From: WQXF01 sp031552825
GTDB taxonomy: Bacteria > Bacillota > Clostridia > Christensenellales > Aristaeellaceae
Direction: 5' to 3'
NCBI GenBank assembly: GCA_031552825.1
Contig: JAVBMD010000023.1
Span: 37,232 to 101,231, forward strand
Length of the DNA stretch: 64,000 nucleotides
A program made the translations under genes and the position numbers. Within the stretch, counting starts at the first letter, position 1. The number at the start of each line of letters is the position of its first letter. The notes below the pieces were generated by a model. That model saw only the letters and a list, made by a program, of their open reading frames with translations. It did not search any database and had not been told where the DNA came from. Shown piece after piece: positions 44,383 to 52,527 of the stretch.

Positions 44383-44967
44383 ATGGATAGGGAATTCAAC
44401 GATAAGCTTGGCGAGGTCGAGAACATCATCAACCAAGGCAAGAAGCACTTGCTGAGCCATATGTGGTTGGTGGATCGCGATGCGCTGATGGATGCGTTGC
44501 AGGAGATGCGCGTCGCGGTGCCTGCGGCGATTCAGGACGCCAACAACATCAACATCAACCGCAGCCGCATCTTGGGCGACGCCAAGCGCTTTGCCGACAA
44601 CACGCTGGCCGAGGCCACCGCACGCGCGCGCACCCTGCAGCAGGACGCAGAGGCGCGCGCGCGCCAGATCCTCGAGGAGGCCGATCATTACGCGGCGCAG
44701 ACCCGCGCGGATGCCGAGGCCAACGCACACGACATCATCGAGGAGGCGGAGCGCCGCGCCGAGGCGCTGATGGAGCAGACCGAGGTGATGCGCCGCGCCG
44801 AGGTCAAGGCGCGGGAGATTACCGAGGAGGCGACCGAGCATGGAAACGCCATCTATCAGGACGCGCTCAACCGCACCGAGGACATGCTGGCCGCAGCGGA
44901 GCAGGTGTTTGCCGAGCGCACCAGCGAGCTGCGCCGCTTCCGTTCGGAGATTGACCAGTATCGGTGA
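44383..44967 (+). CDS. Coiled-coil ATP-synthase-b-like/DivIVA-like protein
   Basis: 194 residues, nearly all helical and Ala/Glu/Arg-rich (AEATARARTLQQDAEARARQ and ADAEANAHDIIEEAERRAEA). No membrane helix. Conserved clostridial proteins of this sort follow coaD and are annotated loosely as ATPase-like. A scaffold or division-related role is possible but unproven. ATG at 44383 behind AAAGGGAGGAAACCGA. Confidence 0.75.
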   Translation: MDREFNDKLGEVENIINQGKKHLLSHMWLVDRDALMDALQEMRVAVPAAIQDANNININRSRILGDAKRFADNTLAEATARARTLQQDAEARARQILEEADHYAAQTRADAEANAHDIIEEAERRAEALMEQTEVMRRAEVKAREITEEATEHGNAIYQDALNRTEDMLAAAEQVFAERTSELRRFRSEIDQYR

Positions 44968-44976
44968 AAAATCTAC

Positions 44977-45015
44977 GCATTCGAGCGATGCATTCGAATG
45001 ATCCATTCAAACGAA
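44977..45015 (+). repeat. Three 13-bp direct repeats upstream of the heavy-metal-binding gene
   Basis: GCATTCGAGCGAT, GCATTCGAATGAT and CCATTCAAACGAA are contiguous, each 13 bp, with a core (G/C)CATTC(G/A)A. They end 8 bases before the ATG at 45024. They could be an operator or chance. Confidence 0.6.
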
Positions 45016-45023
45016 AGGGTGAT

Positions 45024-45230
45024 ATGATGGCGACAACCATTCTGCACATCGAGGGCATGAGCTGCCAGCATTGCGTGCGCCACGTGAAGGAAGCGCTGGA
45101 GGAGATGGCCGGGGTGCAATCCGCTAACGTGGATCTGGAGGCGAAAACCGCCACGGTGGAACATGCCGCCGAGGTGACGCGGGCGGCATTTGCCGAGGCA
45201 ATCGACGATGCGGGTTACGAACTGGTATAG
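45024..45230 (+). CDS. Heavy-metal-associated (CopZ-like) protein
   Basis: 68 residues, one HMA domain of ferredoxin-like fold. GMSCQHCVRHV gives the metal-binding CxxC near residues 14-17. A C-terminal AGYEL loop is typical. CopZ proteins carry Cu(I) to export ATPases, but no such ATPase is nearby. ATG at 45024 follows GAAAGGGTGAT, and a second ATG is at once next. Terminated at 45245. Confidence 0.88.
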   Translation: MMATTILHIEGMSCQHCVRHVKEALEEMAGVQSANVDLEAKTATVEHAAEVTRAAFAEAIDDAGYELV

Positions 45231-45244
45231 CCCCCCGATCATGC

Positions 45245-45280
45245 AAGATCCCCCGGCGGAGCGCTCCGCCGGGGGATCTT
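45245..45280. terminator. Perfect palindromic bidirectional terminator
   Basis: 18-bp perfect inverted repeat (AAGATCCCCCGGCGGAGC and its complement) with no spacer, followed by TAT and A's. Lies between convergent genes. Confidence 0.85.
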
Positions 45281-45291
45281 TATAAAAAAAC

Positions 45292-46179
45292 TTAGCTCGG
45301 CGGAATTTGGTTCTTGAGAAAAGAAGAAGGCACCTCTTGGTGGCGATAGCCCAACTCGCTCCGCCCGAAGCGCAGCGCCTGCTCGTGCAGCGCGGCGTTT
45401 GTGTCCGCGAGCGCGCGCAGTTTGGCGAGCGCGTTGCCCTGCACCCCGTCGGTCAGATCATGATAGAGCCTGCAGTATTCCCGGCTGCTGTTCAGCGAGG
45501 CGCGCTCGATAAAGGGTGTGCGCGTCTGAGGCTGCGCGCTCTTTGGGGCGGTGAACAGGATCTGGATACGGGTACTCTGCTGCCCGAGTTCCCGCGCGCT
45601 GTAGCCGAGCTGCTGGAACGCGCGCAGCACGGCGTTGGCCATCCCTTGGCTGCCAAACTGGAGCGTGGCCTTCATCGCCAGTTCCTCCGGCGGCGCGAAA
45701 TGGCCGAGGATAAACCCGGTCAGCCACCAGTGCGGCTGCGGTGAACGGGTGAAAAGCGGCTGATTGTTTTGGCGCAGCTCGAAGGTAATCAGCGGCATAT
45801 CTTCTTCGCTGGCGGCGGAATAGACCGCAGCATCTAGGCCAAGGTCGGCAGTGTTGAATACGCCCACCTCGGCGCCTGCCGCCATGCCGTATTGCCCCTT
45901 CCATAGTTCGATCAGCCAGCGCTTGCCCTCATATTCAAAGCGAACCGGTTCACAGTCGAGGATCATGTCGCACAGCGGCGCTGCCTCATCGTATAGCTGG
46001 CAGTAGCCGAACCGGCGCTGCCAAGCATCCATGGCGGAGTAGAAGATATCTTGCGATGGATCGTATAAAAACCCCGCGTCCTGCGCGAACGGTTTTCGAA
46101 ATTTCCAAATACAATACGCGATAACCGCGATCAGGGCAAGGCCGCCGACCACGATCGCCACGATTGCGAGGGGACTCAC
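45292..46179 (-). CDS. DUF4474 domain membrane-anchored protein
   Basis: 295 residues. One N-terminal transmembrane helix (about 4-26) is followed by the DUF4474 domain (GFLYDPSQDIFYSAMDAWQRR, CEPVRFEYEGKRWLIELWKG, GMAAGAEVGVF). A C-terminal helical extension holds RLYHDLTDGVQGNALAKLR. Function unknown, common in Clostridia. The GTG start at 46179 follows AAAGGAGTGTTCGCGT. Confidence 0.82.
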   Translation of the reverse strand: MSPLAIVAIVVGGLALIAVIAYCIWKFRKPFAQDAGFLYDPSQDIFYSAMDAWQRRFGYCQLYDEAAPLCDMILDCEPVRFEYEGKRWLIELWKGQYGMAAGAEVGVFNTADLGLDAAVYSAASEEDMPLITFELRQNNQPLFTRSPQPHWWLTGFILGHFAPPEELAMKATLQFGSQGMANAVLRAFQQLGYSARELGQQSTRIQILFTAPKSAQPQTRTPFIERASLNSSREYCRLYHDLTDGVQGNALAKLRALADTNAALHEQALRFGRSELGYRHQEVPSSFLKNQIPPS

Positions 46180-46287
46180 ACGCGAACACTCCTTTGCGCG
46201 CCTGGGAATTGAGAGGCGCGAAACGCGAAGGCCTCCGCGGGCACGCTCATATCCATCCTATGCGGGAAGCGTATGTGCCGGAACGAG

Positions 46288-46316
46288 TTGACGATCGCCA
46301 GCGGCGATGGTAAAAT
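46288..46316 (+). promoter_or_regulatory. Promoter for the MORN-repeat gene
   Basis: TTGACG (46288-46293), a 17-bp spacer and TAAAAT (46311-46316), 32 bp before the ATG at 46348. It excludes an in-frame ATG at 46273. Confidence 0.7.
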
Positions 46317-46347
46317 TTTCACAACAAGCTTGGAGGAGGCAACAAAA

Positions 46348-49300
46348 ATGGCGCAGGGTTGCGACGGGCGCTTGGCCGTGGTTTTTCTCGCGGCGATATT
46401 GGCTGCGCTCATGATTTTGACGCTGCCCTTTACCGCCTCTGGCGCGGGGGAAGCGGCCTATGAGGGTACCTATGTGGGCGCGTATGACGCGGAGGGCAAA
46501 CGCAGCGGGCAGGGAGCTTGGACGTACCACAACTTCTACTATGAGGGCAATTGGGAAAACGATATGCCCAATGGCGAAGGGACGCTGTACGAAGGCTGGG
46601 AGGAAGAGGGCGACAAAGGATGGTCCGTTGTGCAAGGCAACTGGAAGGATGGCTTCGCGGACGGGGCGATATTGCGGTCGAATTATTGGTTGGGCGAAAA
46701 CGGGTGGGAATCCGTCGTGTTTTCCTTTCGCGTGAAAAAGGGATTCCCAGAGGCGAATGGCAGCGTAATGGGAATATTCCGCGACGCGGACGGCAACCAA
46801 ACCGAGGGCGAGGAGATTTTGACGTTGAATCAAGAGCTGCTCTTGGGCGGTGTGCCGCCTTGGGCAGAGGCGGAGTTTGATACGACGGCTGGCCCGCCGT
46901 CGGCGGGATTGTTAAACTTGCCCGCTTGGGACATCGCCGAATCAATCGGGCAGATGGAAATACCCAAGTATAAGGATGAAGCAGAGGGCACATACGAGGG
47001 CGAATACGACGAAAGCGGTATCCGCAACGGGCAGGGCATTTGGACGTATTACAACTACCGCTACGAGGGGGAATGGGAGGGCGGCAGACCCAACGGCCGT
47101 GGAACGCTGTACGAGCGCCGCGGCGCGGACGGCGACGGCAATCCGCCCTACGTGGTGGTCATTCAGGGCAATTGGGCGTATGGTTTTGCCGAAGGTAAGG
47201 TTCTCATATCTGAACACGCGGAGAATGGCGACGCCAGTTTTTACGCGATAGACGTGAAGCATGGCAGGAGCGCTAGGGAAATGTGGGTGGATGCCCTTGA
47301 CCGGCAGGGTGGAGAGACCGTGCCGGGCGGCACCCGGCCTATTTTCCAAGACGCGAACTATGGTGCGGTGCCGCCTTGGGCGGATGCCGATATCGACCCG
47401 GCGGGCAGCCCGCCGACGGCTGACCAATTAACCCTCCCCTCTTGGACGGAGGCCGAGGGGATGATCGCTACGCTCTTCGGCGGGGAGAACAGTGAGCGCG
47501 CCCAGATCGCGAGGATGGACGAGGGCATATATGAGGGCGAATACGATGAAAGCGGTATCCGCAACGGGCAGGGCATTTGGACGTATTACAACTACCGCTA
47601 CGAGGGGGAATGGGAGGGCGGCAGACCCAACGGCCGTGGAACGCTGTACGAGCGCCGAGGTGCGGACGGCGACGGCAATCCGCCCTACGTGGTGGCCATT
47701 CAGGGCAATTGGGTGTACGGTTTTGCCGAAGGTCCGGTTCTCATATCCGAACACTCGGAAAATGGCGACGCCAGTTTTTACGCGATAGACGTGAAGCATG
47801 GCAGGAGCGCTAGGGAAATGTGGGTGGATGCCCTTGACCGGCAGGATGGAGAGACCATGCCGGGCGGCACCCGGCTCATTTTCCAATACGCGAACTATGG
47901 CGCGGTGCCGCCTTGGGCGGATGCCGATATCGACGCGGCGGGCAGCCCGCCGACGTCTGACCAATTAACCCTTCCCTCTTGGGCGGAGGCCGAGGGGATG
48001 ATTGCTACGCTCTTCGCCGGGGAGAACAGTGAGAGCGCCCAGTTTGCAAGGATGAACGAGGGCACATACGTGGGCGGACATGACGAATACGGCAAGCGAA
48101 GCGGTTTCGGTACTTGGGCGTATTACAACTACCTGTATGCGGGCCAATGGGAAAACGACCTGCCCCATGGCGAAGGAACGCTGTATTCCGTATCGGATCA
48201 GGGCGAGCACATCGCGCATGGCGAGTGGCAGGACGGCGTCGCGGTCGGCGAGGTAGAACTCGTCGATATCAGACGGGATTTTTCCGGCCCGGAGAGGTTT
48301 TTTCACTATCGCAAGAACGCTCAAGCGATGCCTCTCAACGCAAGAGGGCTATTCCTGAGAAATTACTTCGATGGCCTGATACCGCCGGGACCGGGTATGG
48401 AGCTTCCTGCATTCGTGACGCCATGGTACCTGTACGAAAAGTACCCAAGCGGAAAACTTGAATATTCGCCCTTGGAGAAGATTGAGAATACCGGCATGGG
48501 CAAAACGCCGGGGAATCTGGCGAACGCGCGTCTTGGCGGTATGCAAATGGCGGTACTGGGCGATTGGATCGTGCTGTGTGTTTCGCAGAATGACCTGCGC
48601 GCCGGGAACACCGTACACACGCTATACAAAATGCGCGCCGATGGCACCCAAATGACAAAAATCCACGAGCATGACAAAAACGCTTCCGGTCACTGGTCGC
48701 CAGCGCTCCAAGTGATCGGCGATTGGCTTTTTGTGGGAGAGGACTGGCCGGGGGCGGTTCCGCCTTACAAAATGCGGGCAGAGGATGCCGCGCTCACGCC
48801 GGACGTGGGCGGCTATCCGCCCGGCTTGGTCGTGGACGAGTGGGTGTACCAACTCTCTGGCGGAAACACCGGCGCCAGTGTATATCGATATCGGACGGAC
48901 AATTCAGGATATACATACCTTGGCCATTCCGAGCAAAAAGAGGTTGAAGTGCTGGACGGGGTAGAGTGGACCTTCGCATACGATTATGACAGCAAAGTTC
49001 TTTTCGCGGACAAGGATTGGGTCTACGTGCATTTCAGGGGTACGAAAACAGGGAAAACGCCCGACGGCCAGAAAAATGAGTCCGTCGCTGATATCGTCAA
49101 GTTCCGGAACGACGAATCAGGAGAGATCGAGGCGCATTCGCTGCTCAGCCAAGGGAATGCTTTTGTTGCATTCCCACAGATCGTCGGCGGGAGGCTGTAT
49201 TATACGGAGCAACGCTATTCGAAGAACAAGGCGGAACCCACTGTCGTGTTCTGCGTCGATCTTGATTTCGCGCAGGCTCCCGTAGCGGTCGTGCCCGGCA

Positions 49301-49581
49301 GCAAGGGTCACTACATCAATGCGCTGCATGTAACGGACGACTTTCTCTACTATGTCGACGCGAACGATTGGGGGCAGGGAGCGAAATCATCCATCGTAAA
49401 GGCAAACTTGGACGGCAGCAATCCCGTGGTCTTAGCGGACGGATTGGTGGGGGTTAACAGCCTGCTCATCGCGGGCGACTGGATGATGTTCAGCGATAAT
49501 GAGGGGATCGATTGCCTCATGCGCCTAGACGGCAGCGACTTGCATCGGCTGAAAGACGCGCTCCCCACCGATACCGAATAG
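46348..49581 (+). CDS. Large secreted MORN-repeat protein with DUF5050-like C-terminal half
   Basis: 1077 residues. A signal peptide (about 1-35) is followed by four blocks (starting near residues 38, 213, 392 and 571). Each begins with MORN-type motifs such as YEGEYDESGIRNGQGIWTYYNYRYEG and NGRGTLYERRG. Blocks 2 and 3 are a near-identical 179-residue duplication. The C-terminal 370 residues have repeated KMRADGTQMTKI and KANLDGSNPVVLADG strands with GDWLF/GDWMMF, like the DUF5050 beta-propeller of clostridial surface proteins. No wall-anchor motif is seen. ATG at 46348 behind TTGGAGGAGGCAACAAAA. A lipid- or protein-binding envelope role is inferred. Confidence 0.82.
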   Translation: MAQGCDGRLAVVFLAAILAALMILTLPFTASGAGEAAYEGTYVGAYDAEGKRSGQGAWTYHNFYYEGNWENDMPNGEGTLYEGWEEEGDKGWSVVQGNWKDGFADGAILRSNYWLGENGWESVVFSFRVKKGFPEANGSVMGIFRDADGNQTEGEEILTLNQELLLGGVPPWAEAEFDTTAGPPSAGLLNLPAWDIAESIGQMEIPKYKDEAEGTYEGEYDESGIRNGQGIWTYYNYRYEGEWEGGRPNGRGTLYERRGADGDGNPPYVVVIQGNWAYGFAEGKVLISEHAENGDASFYAIDVKHGRSAREMWVDALDRQGGETVPGGTRPIFQDANYGAVPPWADADIDPAGSPPTADQLTLPSWTEAEGMIATLFGGENSERAQIARMDEGIYEGEYDESGIRNGQGIWTYYNYRYEGEWEGGRPNGRGTLYERRGADGDGNPPYVVAIQGNWVYGFAEGPVLISEHSENGDASFYAIDVKHGRSAREMWVDALDRQDGETMPGGTRLIFQYANYGAVPPWADADIDAAGSPPTSDQLTLPSWAEAEGMIATLFAGENSESAQFARMNEGTYVGGHDEYGKRSGFGTWAYYNYLYAGQWENDLPHGEGTLYSVSDQGEHIAHGEWQDGVAVGEVELVDIRRDFSGPERFFHYRKNAQAMPLNARGLFLRNYFDGLIPPGPGMELPAFVTPWYLYEKYPSGKLEYSPLEKIENTGMGKTPGNLANARLGGMQMAVLGDWIVLCVSQNDLRAGNTVHTLYKMRADGTQMTKIHEHDKNASGHWSPALQVIGDWLFVGEDWPGAVPPYKMRAEDAALTPDVGGYPPGLVVDEWVYQLSGGNTGASVYRYRTDNSGYTYLGHSEQKEVEVLDGVEWTFAYDYDSKVLFADKDWVYVHFRGTKTGKTPDGQKNESVADIVKFRNDESGEIEAHSLLSQGNAFVAFPQIVGGRLYYTEQRYSKNKAEPTVVFCVDLDFAQAPVAVVPGSKGHYINALHVTDDFLYYVDANDWGQGAKSSIVKANLDGSNPVVLADGLVGVNSLLIAGDWMMFSDNEGIDCLMRLDGSDLHRLKDALPTDTE
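46984..48057 (+). repeat. 537-bp in-frame tandem duplication within the MORN gene
   Basis: Unit A 46984-47520 and unit B 47521-48057 are the same length (537 bp, 179 codons) and nearly identical along their length. Most differences are single bases. It codes blocks 2 and 3 of the MORN protein. Confidence 0.88.
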
Positions 49582-49589
49582 CGCAGCAA

Positions 49590-49639
49590 AAAAAACGGCG
49601 TGAGATTTGCGAATGGAAGCAAATTTCACGCCGTTTTTT
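49590..49639. terminator. Bidirectional terminator between the MORN and YfhO-like genes
   Basis: Long stem (AAAAAACGGCGTGAGATTTGC with its near-complement, one mismatch) with A-run and T-run on opposite sides, between convergent genes. Confidence 0.85.
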
Positions 49640-49667
49640 ATGGGACGGGGAAAGATCGAGCTTTTTA

Positions 49668-52337
49668 TTATGCCGCCCGTTTCCGCTTCTCCGCGATGCG
49701 CCGCACGAGCCACAGCAGCGCCAGCCCGGCGAAGGCGGAGAGGGAAATCGCCGTACCGAGCGTGAAGCCCGGCGGTGTATAGGTCAGCTTCACGTAGTTG
49801 CGCCCGGCGCTCAGCGGCACCGCGCAGAACAGATCCAGCCCGCGCTGCACAGGCACCGTCTTGCCGTTAACGGTGGCGCTCCAGCCGGTATCGTAGGGTA
49901 CGGTGAACAGCAGCGTATCTCGCTCGTTGGTCACGTCGACGGTGCCGGAGAGCTTGTGGCCTTTCCACTGCAAATCGTACATTTGCGAGGCGTAGGCGTC
50001 GTTGTTGGCCTTTTCCAGCGCGCTGATGTTGAGCTGGTACAGATCGCGCCGCGTGAGGGAGATGCCCTCGGATTCCAGCTCGAAATCCAGCGCAACCTCC
50101 TCGTCCGGCCAGAAGTCACCCACGTAGCAGGCTTGCGGCGCTTTGCTCAGCCGCATCGTCGCCAGCTCGCGGCCATCGCTGCGCAGGGTACCCTCGCCGC
50201 TCTCGGTACGGATTGCCCAATAGGCGTATACCGGCCCGTCGCCTTCGGTGCGCGCCAGCAGGCGCTCGGTGGGAACGCCTTCCGCCCCCTCGCTGAAGCG
50301 CAGCTCCACGCTGCCGTCGGGGTGATCCTCGCGGGTCAGCCCGTCCAGCTCGTCGGATTCGATGGCCAGCGGGGCAAACGGCGGCGCGTCGGCATCGCCG
50401 CTTAGCGCCCCGAACATCCGGTTTTGCAGCTCAAACACGTTCTCGCGCACCGGCGTCATGCCCCAGTCCATTTTTTCCAGCGGCATGGGCGGCAGGCGGT
50501 TCTCCAGCACCGTGGCAGGAGCCGCGAAGAGCAGGGGGAAAGCGTAGGGATTCTCGTACGCGGTCAGGCCATCCTGCTCCGCCGCCGGAAGGTAGTAATC
50601 GTTGGGCGCTTCGGCTTCCATCTGGTAGCGAATGCCCAGCAGGCTGTCCATCGCGATGGTGATGCCCGCATGGCCGTGTACCAGCCCGCGCGCGTTGATG
50701 CCAAAGCGCATCAGCGTATCGCCGAGCACGCGATCCGCCGTGGAGCTGTAGAGCTGCATGCTGTTGTATCCCAGCGTAAAACCGTCGTTGCGGTTGTAGC
50801 CGCTTTCGGTATCCACACGATAGGGGGAATCCGGCTCATCGGGCAACTGCGCCAAAAGCGCTTCGCGCTGCGCAAAGAAGGATTCATAACCGGCGCGCTC
50901 TTCGTAGGAGTTTTCTTCATCGATGCTCAGCAGCGTGCAATAGGCGTTGCCGCACGTTTCCGCCGCGACCATCGCCACGCAGAGCGCCGCCAAGATGGCC
51001 TTCGCCTTGGGCGAGCGGGACAGGCCGCCGCGCCCGCCGCAGGCCAGGCGCAGCGCCAGCAGCATCGCTGTCCAGATCACCACGATCCACGGAACCAGCG
51101 AATGGGCAAGGTTGGGCTGGAACTGAAAGTTGCCGGTCTGCAGTACCGTTACGTACAGCAGTGCCGCCGCGCCGCCGCCCAGCACGGCGGATACGCGCAG
51201 ATCCTCCAGCTGCGTAAAGCAGCGGTGCGCCGCCCATACCCACACGAAGGAGAGCAGGAACGAAAAGCGGAACTGGAACCAACCGGCCACGTCGAAAGCG
51301 TGCCAGAAAAAGGTGATGGGAGAGTAGAGGAAGCTGACCATCAGGATCAGGGTGATGATGCCGAAGCCGAGGCGCTCGCGCCAAGGGATGCGCGCGTTGA
51401 TGAAGTAGGGTGGGAGCAGCAGCAGCGCCAAGGTGCCGCAGTAAATGGGCGGCAGGCCGCCCTGAATGCTGTCAAACGCGCTTGGGAACGCGCGCTGGAG
51501 GGGATCGAAGAAGCCGAACATCGGCGCCCAAGTCAGGCCGGCCTCGAAGTTGGCGTTGGCGGCGTTGTGCAGCAGCCGTAGCGCCGTGGGCAGCAGCAGC
51601 ACCGCGCAGCACAGCGCTGCGGCGAGGGTGACGCCCGCAAAGGTGAGCACGGTGCGCCACGGGCGAACCGGCTTGTTCACCCATAGCATGATGAGGAAGC
51701 ACAGGAAGATCAGCAGCCCGGCCATATAGGCCAGATAGAATTGCGTGACGAACAGCAGCGCCAGCGAGAGGAGCAGCCCGCCCCAGCGTCCGCGCGTTAC
51801 CAAGGAATGGGTGGCGCGCATAGCCAGCGGCAATAGGATCAGCGTATCCAGCCACATGATGTTGCTGGCGTAGCACATCGCGAAGCCGCACAGCGCGAAG
51901 CACGGCGCGAAGATCAGGCTGGAGCGCCGCGCGCCGAACACCCGCTGGGCAAAGCAGGCATAGCTGGCGCCGATCAGGCCGATTTTGAGCACCGTCACGA
52001 AGAACAGCGCCTCCGGCAGCGCCGCGGCGGGGAACAGCAGCGTCAGCAGCGAAAGTGGGCTGGCCAGATAATAGGCGAACAGCGGCAGCGCGTTGATGCC
52101 CAGCCCGGCGCGCGGGCTGAGGAACAGGCCTTCGCCATCCAGCAGCGCGCGCCGCAGCCATGCGTGAAAGTGTACATATTGGCCGTCCATATCGACGGTG
52201 AGCAGCGTCTTTGCGCCGAAGGGGAAAACGCCGAAGCATGCGCAAGCCGCTAACATCGCGCAGGCGGTAATCAAGAACGCGGCCAGCGGGATCCATATGC
52301 GCCCTTGGATGCGCTCTTTGGTGGGGATTGTGGTCAT
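49668..52337 (-). CDS. YfhO-like multi-pass membrane protein (putative GT-C-type transferase)
   Basis: 889 residues. The first 460 hold about twelve transmembrane helices. An early loop reads TVDMDGQYVHFHAWLRRALLDG, the acidic motif typical of YfhO. A soluble extracellular domain with GFTLGYNSMQLYSS and ENPYAFPLLFA follows. A final transmembrane helix and a basic tail (RRIAEKRKRAA) end it. In other species YfhO helps glycosylate lipoteichoic acid. Here the acceptor is unknown. ATG at 52337 follows GGGAGGACAACGAT. Promoter at 52395-52423. Confidence 0.9.
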   Translation of the reverse strand: MTTIPTKERIQGRIWIPLAAFLITACAMLAACACFGVFPFGAKTLLTVDMDGQYVHFHAWLRRALLDGEGLFLSPRAGLGINALPLFAYYLASPLSLLTLLFPAAALPEALFFVTVLKIGLIGASYACFAQRVFGARRSSLIFAPCFALCGFAMCYASNIMWLDTLILLPLAMRATHSLVTRGRWGGLLLSLALLFVTQFYLAYMAGLLIFLCFLIMLWVNKPVRPWRTVLTFAGVTLAAALCCAVLLLPTALRLLHNAANANFEAGLTWAPMFGFFDPLQRAFPSAFDSIQGGLPPIYCGTLALLLLPPYFINARIPWRERLGFGIITLILMVSFLYSPITFFWHAFDVAGWFQFRFSFLLSFVWVWAAHRCFTQLEDLRVSAVLGGGAAALLYVTVLQTGNFQFQPNLAHSLVPWIVVIWTAMLLALRLACGGRGGLSRSPKAKAILAALCVAMVAAETCGNAYCTLLSIDEENSYEERAGYESFFAQREALLAQLPDEPDSPYRVDTESGYNRNDGFTLGYNSMQLYSSTADRVLGDTLMRFGINARGLVHGHAGITIAMDSLLGIRYQMEAEAPNDYYLPAAEQDGLTAYENPYAFPLLFAAPATVLENRLPPMPLEKMDWGMTPVRENVFELQNRMFGALSGDADAPPFAPLAIESDELDGLTREDHPDGSVELRFSEGAEGVPTERLLARTEGDGPVYAYWAIRTESGEGTLRSDGRELATMRLSKAPQACYVGDFWPDEEVALDFELESEGISLTRRDLYQLNISALEKANNDAYASQMYDLQWKGHKLSGTVDVTNERDTLLFTVPYDTGWSATVNGKTVPVQRGLDLFCAVPLSAGRNYVKLTYTPPGFTLGTAISLSAFAGLALLWLVRRIAEKRKRAA

Positions 52338-52394
52338 ATCGTTGTCCTCCCAGCGGCATGTAATACAAGAATTCCTATTATTTGCACGGTCATC

Positions 52395-52423
52395 AGTATA
52401 CCGCAGCGGGGGGCGGATGGCAA
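52395..52423 (-). promoter_or_regulatory. Promoter for the YfhO-like gene
   Basis: On the minus strand TTGCCA (52418-52423), a 17-bp spacer and TATACT (52395-52400). Confidence 0.65.
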
Positions 52424-52455
52424 GCCGTAGGGCGGCTACAATTAGAAACTTTCCC

Positions 52456-52484
52456 TTGTGGTTCGCACACCGGACGGATATAAT
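52456..52484 (+). promoter_or_regulatory. Promoter for the priA operon
   Basis: TTGTGG (52456-52461), a 17-bp spacer and TATAAT (52479-52484), 43 bp before priA and divergent from the YfhO promoter. Confidence 0.7.
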
Positions 52485-52527
52485 ATATGGTGGTATGCGT
52501 TGAGCGCGAATGAGGGGAGGTGAATGC

